A stretch of 64,000 nt of DNA from Diacronema lutheri (GCA_019448385.1 JAGTXO010000012.1:1-64000); one strand, 5' to 3'. Counted from the stretch's first letter, positions 21,691-31,131 are shown. Notes: a model not told the origin generated them from the sequence alone. Translations and numbers: made by a program.

Positions 21691-22028
21691 GGCAGGCGGC
21701 CATCGAGCCGCATTAGCACACCCGCCCGGGGCCTCCCGCCGCACCCGCAGCGGCTCGGCGCCTTGAATCCTCCCGTCCCCCGGGGTGAGGCCTTCAACCC
21801 GGGCCCAGCGCGCTCCGACTGCCTCACGCGCGCCAGCGCCAACCTCGGCGGCATGGTAGACCCCGAGCGAAAAGCCGCACTTCTCGCCGTCCTCGTCAGG
21901 CGCAAGTACGTTATCCTGCTCCTACTGCCGACGCGGCTCCCGCGCGCGCGGACTACTACGCCGGGCAGATCGCCGCAGACGCACGTGAGTGCACACGTGC
22001 GGACAAGGCGCACACGCTCGACGTCCAG

Positions 22029-22245
22029 TTAGCGCACGTGCACGTGCGCGCCACTGGTCACATTTGAGCGTCCGTGCTCGCCCACAGCGTCGCCATCCAC
22101 AAGATGCGCGCTGGAGCCATCCAAGCAGGGCTCTGCCTGCTCGGCTTCCGCAAGGCAATTTGGGCCGCGGACAGCGGACAGCGGACGGCGTGCGCGTGCG
22201 AGGTGCGAAAGGAGGAAGAAGGTAGGGAGAGTTGTGTGTGTGTGT

Positions 22246-22291
<46 letters not shown>

Positions 22292-23715
22292 CGGCCGCCG
22301 GAGACGAGGACGCACTCACCGCTGTTGGCAATGCGCGCGTCACGGAGACAACTTGGCGGGCCTCGCACGCAGCTGGGCCGATCGCCGCCGTAGAGATGTC
22401 TGCAGCCGTCTCCGCGATGCCGATCGTCGCATCTGTTGGCACCGCTGCCATCTGCCGCACCCGCGGCCAGGCTGCCGGCAAGGTCGGCGCGTCGGGCTCC
22501 GAGCTCGGCCACGCAGGCGATGCGGCCGACGGCGGTGACGCTGAGCCCAGCGCCGGGTCCAACGGCTCCACGTCGAGCCGGCTGTGAACGAGCATGCTCG
22601 CACCACTTGCCCACGCCAGCGCGTCGGACTCAGGCACGTTGTAGATCTGCGCGGGCAACGCGCGTGCGTGCGGCAGGCGCGCGCGCGAGCTTTCAGGCCA
22701 CGCGCGCGTGCCGCGCGGGAGGACGGGGCGGTTGCGGCTGCGCTCGACCGCCGGTCGCGGCACCGAGCGACCGTGCGCGCCGCCGCACGTTGTAGTCGTC
22801 GCACGGAAACCAAGCCTCGTTGCGGAGCACGATGGCGACAAGGTGCCCGCTCATCGGCCCCTCGCCCACGTGCACCACGCCGGCGACGGGGAGGTGGTCG
22901 CGCCCGCCGAGCAGCAGCCGCGGCGCGCACACGAGCGCGCGGTTGTTCTTGCACTGCGAGCCATTGCCGCGCGTCGTGCGCGGCGCCTCGACAGCAATGC
23001 TGGCTGGCGTGAGCACGCCCGAGTGGCCCGCGTTCGTGTGGCGATCCCGCGGCGGCCCAGCGGCGCCCCCCAGAGCGTGTGCAAGCGCGCGCGCCGCATC
23101 GCCGCCGACGCTGACGAGTACGGCGATGCCCTCGCCGGCCTCTGAAGGCACGGCGATCTGCTCGAGCACTGGCCCGACGCGTGTGTCGGCTTCAAAGGCC
23201 GCAGCGAGCCCGGGCACTCGGCCGAGCAGCAACCGGAAGAACTCAGCGGCATCCTGCGGCGTCCTTCGCGCGCCACGGCCCGAGATGACGTCGATGACGG
23301 ACACAAGACACAGCCGTGTCGGCGCCCTGGTGTCCTCGATCAGCGTGCCAAAGTCCCGAAAACGCGCCCTCTCGACGCTGTTGGCACGGCGCGAAGCGGA
23401 GCGAAGCATCGCACGGAGCATGTTCAGGGCGAAGAGCGATTGCATAAGGACGGTCGTGTAGCACGCGCTGCCCTCGTTTTTCGCGCCTGCGCCGCGCCGC
23501 GCAGCGCCGGGTGTGCGGGGTGCGCACGCACGGTTTGCGGCGGGATGGAGGGAGGCTGGCTGGGCGCGCGCCGAGCCCGGCAAGCCGTGCAGGCGCTCAC
23601 CACGCGGCACGCCGGGCACTCTCACCGGCCACATCGGGCCGTCAAACGCGTCTTCCACAGGCTGCCGACCGACGACGTAAAACTTGCTCAAGGCGCCGCG
23701 CCGTGCACGCGCCAT
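22029..23715 (-). CDS. Ubiquitin-specific-protease-like protein (USP fold)
   Basis: The three-exon model is 23715-22789, 22646-22320 and 22136-22029, giving 453 residues. Introns of 142 and 183 bp are GT-AG and phase 0. The Cys box is NEGSACYTTVLMQSLF (Cys codon at 23461-23463), a variant of the USP GNTCY-NS-LQ motif. The His box is GPMSGHLVAIVL (His at 22843-22845) followed by WFPCDD. Across the first intron, VPESDALAWASGASMLVHSR matches the end of the USP fold (AY-LFY-R), which supports the splice. A TPQDAAEFFRLLL stretch matches the QQDAxEFL element. USPs remove ubiquitin. Beside an element protein with two C48 domains, this points to removal of ubiquitin and SUMO-like marks by one element. 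The start at 23715 is the ATG nearest the conserved region. Confidence 0.7.
22244..22286. repeat. Poly-G tract (43 G) preceded by (GT)n, inside a USP intron
   Basis: On the minus strand this is poly-C followed by CACACACACA and a pyrimidine-rich stretch, lying between donor GTGAGTGCG (22319) and acceptor GAGCAG (22137). It therefore falls in the second intron of the USP-like gene and does not break the coding sequence. Confidence 0.85.
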
Positions 23716-25200
23716 GCGCGCGCTGTTGCGGGCTGCGCAGCAGGGACGACGGGGGAATTGGCGAGCGAGGGTTGGGCGCAGATCAGCGTGGTGGCGCGGC
23801 AAGACGAGCGCGCGCCGGGCGCCTGGCGCGGAGGCGCCCCGCGCGAGGACGCGAGCCGCTTCTCGCACCGGACGGGCGCCCACGCGCAAGCCGGCTTTCG
23901 AGGGCTGGTGGATGGTGGCAGATGCCGAAACGGACACATGGAATGATGCGTCGGCGGCGCGAGCGCGGGACGATCTTGCCCGGGCAATTTTGCGCACGCT
24001 GCCAGCGCGCGTATGCGTGCGCATGCAGCGGGCGGCGCGCACGTTGCGCGTGACGGGGCGCCGAGCGGCACACCGGCGGGGACGCGCTCGCCGCTGCCGT
24101 GGCATCGTACGCTGCCTGCGTGCTGGCCCGCACGCACGTTGCCGGCGCGAGGGGACGGCGAGTGCGCCTCGGCCGAACAGGCGCGAACGTTACGCCCGAG
24201 CGCGTGGCCGGGCCCCGCCGACTGCACGCAGCGCCGGCCCAGGCGCGCATCCGCCCGACGCGGATTTGGACGACGCATCGACCGGCACGCCGAGCGTCTG
24301 CGCCCGCCTCGCGGCCGGTCGCGCCGGCCCCTCTTCGGCCCGAGGCCGCACGTCCGCCGCGCGCCGCTTTGGCGCGCGGCGCGGCGCTCCCGGAACGCGC
24401 ATGGCACACGCGCGGTGCGCGGGCACGCCCGCAACGCGCCATTCCAGCGCGAGCAGTTCGGCAAGCTTGCAGCGCGCGAGCAGCCGGGCATGTGCCGCGG
24501 AAACACAGTTCGCTGTGTGCGCCGGCCGCGACGACACGGCGTAGCGGCGCGAGGCTGGCCGCCGGGGCCACGGGCGTACTGCCGTGGCGCGACGCCATGG
24601 TATGAGCATTAAATTCATCGGGGGGTGGGGTGGGGGGGGGGGGGGGGCGCGTTGTGCGCACTTGGCGCGCGAGTAGTGCGAGTGGCGGGCGAGCCTCGTC
24701 GCCCACGGAGCCCGCCCCCGGCTCGGCGGCGCGCCGCCTGCTCGCCGGGTCGCGCACCGCCGTCGCCGCCGCTGCGCACTTGCCCAGCTTGCCGGCAGGC
24801 GGCAGGCGGCGGCGACGGCGGCGGCGGCGGCTGCGGCTGCGGCGCGAGCGCGACGCCGGGCGGCGGCAGCGCCGACGGCACGCGCGCAGCGGCGACCCAC
24901 GCGGCGGCGGGCAGCGCGCCAGCGTGAGGCCCCTGCGCGCCGGCCGCATTGGCGCCGCCCTGCGCGCCCTAGAAGGGCGCGCAGGTACGCGGGCCGGTCG
25001 CGCGGCGCGCGGTGCTGGCGAGCACCCGACGGCTGCGCGTCGGCGCGAGCGGCGCGGCGGGCGTCGCGCCGGCGGGTGCTGGCCAGCACCGCGCGCCGGC
25101 GGCGCGCCCGCCGCCAGCGCGCCGCCCGCCGCCGGCGCCGCGCGCGCCGTCCGCGCCCGCCGCCACCGCGCGCCGCCGCCGCGCATTCGCGCGCGGCGGC
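23716..25200. other. Region between USP-like gene and helicase relic
   Basis: No confident gene. Minus-strand readings near 24190-24610 are protein-like and lie in the same frame as the helicase C-terminal piece, so they could be its tail after an intron. A G-rich tract at 24620-24647 (two T interruptions) would be the poly-C of such an intron on the minus strand. At 24970-25110 short GTGCTGG/CCAGCAC motifs recur. The sequence is strongly Ala/Arg-biased in all frames, which limits inference. Confidence 0.3.
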
Positions 25201-27616
25201 GACGGCGGCCGCGGCGAGCGCCGCCGCCGCCGCCTCGCCACCGCTGACCGCGCGGAGCACCTCTTTGAAGACGACGCTGCGCGTCACGAGGTCCGGGCCG
25301 AGCGCAAAGCGGACGCGCGACGTGTGCCCGACGCGCGAAGCGGCCACGTGGAGCTGGCCGTGCGTGAAGCACGGCTCGGCGAGCCACACGCCCGCGCACC
25401 CGAGCGCTTGCCCCTGCGCCTCGTTACGCCGGCCGCACCGGGGAACTGGCGGCGCATCCGCACAAGCGCGAACGTGCCGTCGTCGGGCGAGTGGTGGTCG
25501 ACACGCGCGACGAGCACGGTGCTGTCGCGCCCGGCGGCCGCGCCGGGGCGTGCGCACTCGAGCAGCCGGCCGCCGGCGCGCACGCCGCGCACGATCAGCC
25601 GCGTGCCGCCGCACAGCCCCTCGCCGGGCGAGAGGTTGCGCGGCAGCATCACCACCATCCCGGGCTTCAGGTCGAGGACGCGGTGCGGCATCTGCGCGTG
25701 CTCGAGCGAGTCGAGGAATTCGACCGACGCCCGCGCAATCTGCTTGCCCGCCCCGTCGTCGCGCCAGCTCGTCCGCCGACGCGCACCTCGCCGCCGCGCC
25801 CGGGAAGCGGCCGATCGCCAGCCAGTTGATCCGCGCCACGTCCGTCTGCTTGGCGCAGAGCACCGCGCGGTCGCACAGCGAGCCGTCGTCGGTCCAACAC
25901 GTCGCGCCGTGGACAAAGTCGTCACGAGCTCCGTCGGGTAGGCCGAGCCCACGCGGATGGGGACGCCGCCGACGGCCTCGGGCAGCTGCACGGGATCGAG
26001 CGGGAATGCGCCGGGCATGGCCCCGGCCGCCGGCACCGCCGCGGGAACGGCGCCGTCGCCGGGGCTGCGCAGCAGCTCCGCCCACTCGCCCGCGCCGAGC
26101 GCGTCGCCCGTGTCGCGCGCCGCGCTCGAGGCGCGAACGTTCTCGACCAAGGCGTGCTGCCGATCGTGCTGCCACGGCGCCGAGTACTTGAGGCAGGAGC
26201 GCACGATCTGCGCGCGCGAGCCGCGCCGCACCACCGGCAAGCACTGGCGAAAGTCGCCGGCGAGCAGCAGCGTCTCGCCGCCGAAGCGCTCGTCGACGCC
26301 CGTCACGTCGCGCAAACACCGATCAGGCGAGTCGAGGTGGCACCGCGTCTGCATCGGCGCCTCGTCCCACACGACCAGCCGCCGCGGCGGCCAGGGAGCG
26401 CCCGCGCTCGGAGCGCGGCACGCCATTGAACGGCTTGCCCGTCGGAGTCGGCACCGCCGGGCACCTTGAAGGTCAAGTGGAAGGTGCGGCCGTCGGGCAG
26501 CAGCGTGGCGGCGACGCCCGAGGACGCGCCCACGACGACCGCGTGCCCATCCGCGCGCACGGCGGCGATAATGGCGCGCTCGACGAACGTCTTGCCCGTT
26601 CCGCCCGGCGCGTCGCAAAGATGCAGCCGGTTGCCCACGCCGCGCAGCGCCGATTTGACGACCGCGCCGTGGAGCGCGCACTGCTGGCCGCCCTCGGCCA
26701 TCGCCGCGCGCGCCGCCGCCGCGCTCGCAGCCCGCTCGGCGCGATGGTAGCCCTGCGCGCGCGCGAGCTCGCGCCCGCCCGGCCCGGCCGGCGCGCGCGC
26801 CGTGCGCAGACCGGCCACCGCCGCGAGCGCCGCCGCGCGCTCGCGCTCGTCGGGCACGTACAGCCCCGTGGAGTCGAACGTGTCGGCCCAGGCGGGCACG
26901 CCGTACGAGGCGAAGGCGTCCGAGCCGGGCTGCGGCCGCTGCTCGGCGCGCTTCAGGAGCATGACCCCGCACACGTTCCACTTGGTGCCAAACATCGAGC
27001 CCGTGAGCCCCGTGTAGACGCGGTCGAGCTGCGTGGCGATGGCGCAGACGTCCTCGTGCCGGATCTCGTCGACCGGTTCGCGCCGCGCGTCGACGAGCGG
27101 CACGACGCGCTCGGAGCCCGCCCACGTGAACGTGCGCGTCGACATGTTCAGCCGCGTGTGCGCGAGCGTGTCGTCCTCGTACTTGGGCTTGACGGCGGGC
27201 GAGAGCTTGCCGCGCACCTCCTCCTTCGAGAGGCCGCGCGTGTTGAGCAGCTCCTTCTGGCGCGCGTGCACCGTCTCGACGCGCTGATCGTCGATGGCGC
27301 GCAGGGCGCCAAAGTAGGCGTCCATCTGCGCGAGCGGCGCGCCTTCAATCGGCAGCTCCTTGTCGGTCACGCCGGCCGTGTACGCCGCCTTGTCGACGTC
27401 CGTCGGCCCGTACATGGTGCCAAAGTTGCCGTCGCCCGTGAGCTCGGGCCAGTCGACGACGCAGGGCGGCGAGACGAAGGCGAGCGCGCGGCGCGACGGC
27501 CCGTAGCTCAGCTTGTCGACCGTGCGCGCCTGCTCGCTCGGCTTGACCGGCCGCGTGCTCACGATCTCGCAGTTGACGAGCGCCGCGTCGAAGGCGCGCA
27601 GGTCGATGGCGGCCAT
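25200..27616 (-). pseudogene. SSB-like domain fused to Pif1/Helitron-type helicase, broken by frameshifts
   Basis: The start is at 27616 in a good context (GACCATGGCC). Residues 1-220 contain FGTMYGP, then LNMSTRTFTW and later MFGTKWNVCGVMLLK, recalling SSB-like proteins of algal viruses and elements (tentative). Next comes a superfamily 1B helicase: Walker A DAPGGTGKTF (about 26590), Walker B VVWDEAPM (about 26360), motif III LLLAGDFRQCLPVV, motif V-like NEAQGQALG, and motif VI CFTHGQLHVAASRVG (about 25370). DEAPM is typical of Helitron and Pif1-family element helicases. The reading moves between frames near 26440, 26400, 25927, 25770 and 25430 by single bases without splice sites, so this copy is decayed or carries uncorrected errors. 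The C-terminal end is uncertain. No Rep domain with an HUH motif precedes it. Confidence 0.7.
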
Positions 27617-28091
27617 GGTCGTTGTGCGCGGGAGATCACGCTGCAGGCGGCTCCACAGTAGGTTCGAGAAAAAAAAAAGCTGGGCCAACGGTCAGTCGAG
27701 CGCCACAAGCAATCCTCGGGAGCCGGTGGCCCAACCCAACCCAACGATCTTCGTCGCCACCCTTCGCGCGTTTTCCGTTCGCGCCCAAGCAGACAATGAG
27801 ACCACAATCTCGGTGCTGCTCGGCGCGATGATGGGCCTCAGCGGCTCGGTGGCGATCGTGCTCTACGTGCGCGCGCGACGTCGCGAGGTGCAGCACGGGC
27901 GCGTGGCGACGCCGCGCATCATCCAGCGCCAGCTCGAGCTGCAGCTGCCGTGGGGCCGGCCGGACGAGGCATCCGTCGCCTCGCGTGCCGAAACGCCGGG
28001 CGTCGAGGCCGCGTCGCGCTCGGTGCGCGACGCGGCGCCCGAGCCGGACCCGGACGAGGGCTACGTGCGCGTGGCGAGCGCGGCGTTCTGA
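27606..28091 (+). CDS. Small single-pass membrane protein of unknown function
   Basis: A plus-strand frame ends at 28091. A hydrophobic segment TISVLLGAMMGLSGSVAIVL is followed by the basic stop-transfer YVRARRREV and an acidic hydrophilic tail ending PDPDEGYVRVASAAF. The start is unclear: ATG at 27606 overlaps the opposite-strand helicase start, and ATG at 27828 would begin inside the membrane segment, so an upstream exon is possible. It is divergent from the helicase relic and is the last coding feature before the palindromic repeats. I do not recognise a family. Confidence 0.4.
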   Translation: MAAMVVVRGRSRCRRLHSRFEKKKSWANGQSSATSNPREPVAQPNPTIFVATLRAFSVRAQADNETTISVLLGAMMGLSGSVAIVLYVRARRREVQHGRVATPRIIQRQLELQLPWGRPDEASVASRAETPGVEAASRSVRDAAPEPDPDEGYVRVASAAF

Positions 28092-28172
28092 GGCGCGCAC
28101 GACGTCGCCCAGCCAGAGCAGCCCGGGGCGGGGCGAGTCCGGCTGCGCGGAGGTCCGGCTCGAGCGGGCGGG

Positions 28173-28523
28173 CGCCATGCTCTGAGGCGCCGCCGCTTTC
28201 TAAAAGGGTGTAGGGTGTAGGGTGTAGGATGCAAAACAAGCCCTCCCCACATTTGGGCCCGACGTCATTCCTTCTTCGAAGCCGTGACGTTACTCACATA
28301 CGAGTACTTTTACTTAGTGTAGGATGTATCTATTCTCTAGGTATTTGCATAGTGTAGGGTGTAGGATAAGTACGGTTATGAAAGTCCCATAGGGGGGAGA
28401 AGGAATGACGCTGTGACGAAAGAAGGAATGACGTCGGGCCCAGATGTGGGGAGGGCTTGTTTTGCATCCTACACCCTACACCCTACACCCTTTTGAAAAG
28501 CGGCGGCGCCTCAGAGCATGGCG
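28173..28523. mobile_element. Palindromic MITE-like element, copy 1
   Basis: Terminal inverted repeats of about 104 bp (28173-28276 and 28420-28523) differ at only a few positions. Each carries three head-to-tail TGTAGGG-type heptamers followed by ATGCAAAACAAGCCC and GACGTCATTCC. The interior (about 143 bp) is much less GC-rich than the surroundings and has no coding potential. The structure is that of a non-autonomous DNA transposon or foldback element. I could not identify a target-site duplication. Confidence 0.75.
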
Positions 28524-28681
28524 GCTCGACAGCATGGCGCCTATACAGCATGGCGTCGTCCAGCGTCACGCCGCGTCGTGGTCCTGCCGCTCCTCCGTGG
28601 CGCACGGATGGCGCTCCTCCGTGACGCAGCCGAACGACGTCGCGGCGTCACGGCCCGGGCGCAGTCGCCATCCTGGACGCC

Positions 28682-29057
28682 ACGCTGGACGACGCCATGC
28701 TGTCGAGGCGCCATGCTGTCGAGCCGCCATGCTCCGAGGCGCCGCCGCTTTCTAAAAGGGTGTAGGGTGTAGGGTGTAGGATGCAAAACAAGCCCTCCCC
28801 ACATTTGGGCCCGACGTCATTCCTTCTTTCGTCACAGCGTCATTCCTTCTCCCCCCTATGGGACTTTCATAACCGTACTTATCCTACACCCTACACTATG
28901 CAAATGCCTAGAGAATAGATACATCCTACACTAAGTAAAGGTACTCGTATGTGAGTAACGTCACGGCTTCGAAGAAGGAATGACGTCGGGCCCAAATGTG
29001 GGGAGGGCTTGTTTTGCATCCTACACCCTACACCCTACACCCTTTTAGAAAGCGGCG
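28682..29057. mobile_element. Palindromic MITE-like element, copy 2 (inverted)
   Basis: The same element as 28173-28523 in opposite orientation, proper from about 28725 to 29057, with part of the shared flank (28682-28724) also duplicated in inverse. The right end lacks the last CCTCAGAGCATG of copy 1. Both copies are nearly identical over the interior, so the duplication or inversion is recent. Confidence 0.75.
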
Positions 29058-29184
29058 CCGAAGGTGGGAGGATGCCACCCGTATGCGCGCGTTTGAACGT
29101 GCGCGGACGGCCGTTGGCTTCGCGCCCTTTCGCCCACGGTTTGCGCGCCAACGGACCAGTCCTCCGCGGGCGCCGCGCATCGTC

Positions 29185-29388
29185 TCAGGGGCGGTCGGTG
29201 TGGTACGCCGCGCGCATCGTCAGCGCCGCGGCGTCGAGCTCGGCGAGCGAGGGCGCGTACGTGACGCCGCTCAGCACCTCGTCCGCGCCCGCCCTCGTCG
29301 CGCTCGCCGCCTCCGCAGTGCGCGCAGGCGGCTTCGTGACGGCACGCGAGGCCACGCCGCGCGCCGCAGGTGCCTTCGCGCGCTGCAT
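29185..29388 (-). CDS. Short possible minus-strand ORF, unknown
   Basis: An ATG at 29388 opens 67 codons ending in ADEVLSGVTYAPSLAELD and a further short tail. The residue composition is unlike the Arg/Ala shadows around it. There is no recognised family and no splice support. It could be the last exon of a larger gene or chance. Confidence 0.2.
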   Translation of the reverse strand: MQRAKAPAARGVASRAVTKPPARTAEAASATRAGADEVLSGVTYAPSLAELDAAALTMRAAYHTDRP

Positions 29389-29474
29389 CGTCTGTCTGCC
29401 GGTCCGACGCGCTCTGCTCTGAACGAACGGACGGCACGCCCGACGAGATCTCGTCGCGTGCACGCTCGCACAGC

Positions 29475-30307
29475 ATGTACCCCCAGAACGTCTCCGAGCT
29501 GCTGCCCGACGAGATCTTCGGCGACGAGCTGCTCGTCGACCGGCACTACCGCGTGCGCATCCTTCAGCGCGTCGCCCGCCGCCGCGATGCGGCCGAGGCC
29601 AACTTTTGGCTCGACGGCGGGCCCGCCGACTCGGTCGTCGGCGCGTGCATGTGCGGCCGAATCTACGCGCTCAAGTGCATGGGCCGGCTCGTCCGCGGCG
29701 CCCGGATCCTCGCGCTGCTGCGCAAAAATGTGGCGCTCGCCATGTGCCGCGCACACCTCATGGGCCACATGCTCCAGCGCATCGTCGGCGACAGCGGCGT
29801 CGCGCGGCTGCTGCAGCTGGTTGCAGCTCGTTCGCGAGGATCACGACACGCTCAACGCCGAGCACCAGGCCTTGGAAGCACAGCATGACACCGGCCAAGT
29901 CATGCGACGGCATGTGCGCGCGCGCCGACGCGCTCTCCAAGGACCTCGCACGGGCGCACGAGCACGCTCACAAGCTCGATGGCTATCTGGTGTGGTGCAG
30001 CGAGCGCCTCGGTGAGAGTGACTCTTTCAACGGAGCGCTCGAGAACCTGAACACGCGGTGCAGCATGAGATGTGCTGGCTCCACGCCGAGATGTCGTCGC
30101 TCGTTGCGAGTTCGCCCGAGGCTTACGCGAACGACAGCGAGGCCACCGACTTCAAGGACCACGGCGTGTGCGTCGAGTTCGATGTCTTCAACCGCGACGG
30201 GGTCGAGGGCGCGCCCGTGCCCGCGACCGCGCCCACGAAGGCAGAGCCGGGCATCGAGTCCGAGTGCATCGCGCCCGCACAGGCAGAGCCGGGCAGCGAG
30301 TCCGAAG

Positions 30308-30340
<33 letters not shown>

Positions 30341-30370
30341 GGCAGAGCCGCGCACCGAGCCCAAGTGAGC
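29475..30370 (+). pseudogene. Frameshifted coiled-coil protein gene relic
   Basis: The reading starts MYPQNVSELLPDEIFGDEL at 29475 and continues to about 29822. Near 29815-29835 an 11-bp near-duplication (GCAGCTGGTT/GCAGCTCGTT) shifts the frame into REDHDTLNAEHQALEAQHDT. A further shift near 29890 leads to CARADALSKDLARAHEHAHK, and a third near 30055 leads to HEMCWLHAEMSSLVASSP. It ends in repeats of AEPGSESE type. The middle is heptad-like coiled coil. Three shifts without splice sites indicate a decayed gene. The family is not recognised. Confidence 0.5.
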
Positions 30371-30969
30371 CAACGTGCCGCCGAACTCGCCCAAGCTCTC
30401 GTCGGTCGACAGTCAGGCCACCGAGTACAAGACCTCCTACGCGAACTCACGTGCTCGCCACCTGCAACGCCTCGAGTTTACGCACGCGTTCGAGTCTGTG
30501 CAGGCCGAGGTCGCTTAGCCAAAGCGCGCCAAGGTTCCGGCCACCGGCGCATCCAGCCGCTGGCTGCGCAACACGGCGGTGCGCAACACCCGCAGCTCGG
30601 CCAACGGCAAGTAGCGCGCCGGCGCAGCGCACGGTATGCCGCGGCGAGCTCAGTCGCGAAGAGTGTCCGACTGGCCGCGCCCTCCACGGGGTGCACGCGC
30701 ACTCGGCGCGGTCCGGTCAGTCAGGGGGCCTCAGCTTGCGCGATGCCAGTTGCGAGCCCCCCCGGAATCCGCCATTCTATTCTACTAGGCGTAAATCACC
30801 CAAGCCCTTCCGGTCGCCCGCATTCCGGGGTCGGACCCTCCGTCGGCCCGGCTCGGGCCCTCCGTCCGCCGCGCCCGCTCGACCCCGAATTCTACTCCAA
30901 ATCGGCCGGTCAGGAGGGTGTCTCGGTCCTAGGCTCGTCATAAGCCTCGCCCCGACCCCTCGAGCGCTC
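30371..30969. other. Intergenic region, no gene seen
   Basis: About 600 bp without a convincing reading frame; GC is lower than in flanking genes. Short CGGGTCGGACCCTCCGTCGG and related GGGCCCTCCGTCCG motifs recur around 30830-30880. Confidence 0.5.
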
Positions 30970-31131
30970 ATTGGCTGGCTTTTAACCCTTGATTGTACGA
31001 CCCGGGTCGTACTCTCAGCCTTACACTGGCCGGACCAGCCCGGACCGCGCCGCGTATTGGCTGGCTTTTAACCCTTGATTGTACGGGGACCCGGGTCGTA
31101 CTCTCGGACCAGCCCGGACCGAGCCGTATAT
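30970..31131. repeat. Tandem repeat, 86-bp period, two copies, with internal palindrome
   Basis: ATTGGCTGGCTTTTAACCCT starts at 30970 and again at 31056. Each copy has a CCCGGG-centred palindrome; in copy 1 GTACGACCCGGGTCGTAC (30995-31012) is perfect. Both copies contain CGGACCAGCCCGGACCG. A TATATA box-like sequence follows at about 31130. The repeat lies 3' of atpC and could be a promoter or a decayed repeat element. Confidence 0.7.

Larger units (their letters stand above)
19315..22028. other. Unresolved segment between the giant gene and the USP-like gene
   Basis: This 2.7-kb stretch has several partial readings but no coherent gene that I can prove. A plus-strand frame is open from 19187 to 21766 and ends with hydrophobic stretches (about 21410-21530) that could be membrane segments. 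Pieces in another plus frame (about 20587-20710 and 20985-21215) also look protein-like, as does one minus-strand frame around 20680-20890. Three long poly-C tracts interrupt it. In the neighbouring USP gene a homopolymer of this kind sits in an intron, so a plus-strand multi-exon gene with poly-C introns is possible. Confidence 0.3.
28173..29057. repeat. 0.88-kb inverted repeat (two MITE copies around a 115-bp spacer)
   Basis: The left arm 28173-28566 and right arm 28682-29057 are reverse complements with few mismatches. They include short units CGACAGCATGGCGCC and its complement outside the MITE proper. The spacer 28567-28681 is unique. A perfect or near-perfect palindrome of this size can extrude as a cruciform and is often collapsed or mis-joined in assemblies. 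Confidence 0.8.

Noticed and set aside
25200-27616. Classification of the region as a standard Helitron
   Set aside because: The helicase has the DEAPM motif, but no Rep domain with HUH and Tyr motifs is visible, and neither CTRR ends nor 3' hairpins could be located.
1-28100. Integrated giant virus or Polinton
   Set aside because: No major capsid protein, packaging ATPase, protein-primed polymerase or integrase was recognised in the window. It cannot be fully excluded because the element may extend beyond position 1.
28188-28500. Interstitial telomere
   Set aside because: Only three heptamers per array, located inside terminal inverted repeats, and the unit is TGTAGGG rather than a known telomere repeat.
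28988-29060. Short plus-strand ORFs beginning MWGGLVLHPTPYTLHPF, repeated at several positions and on both strands
   Set aside because: They are translations of the MITE terminal repeat, not genes.
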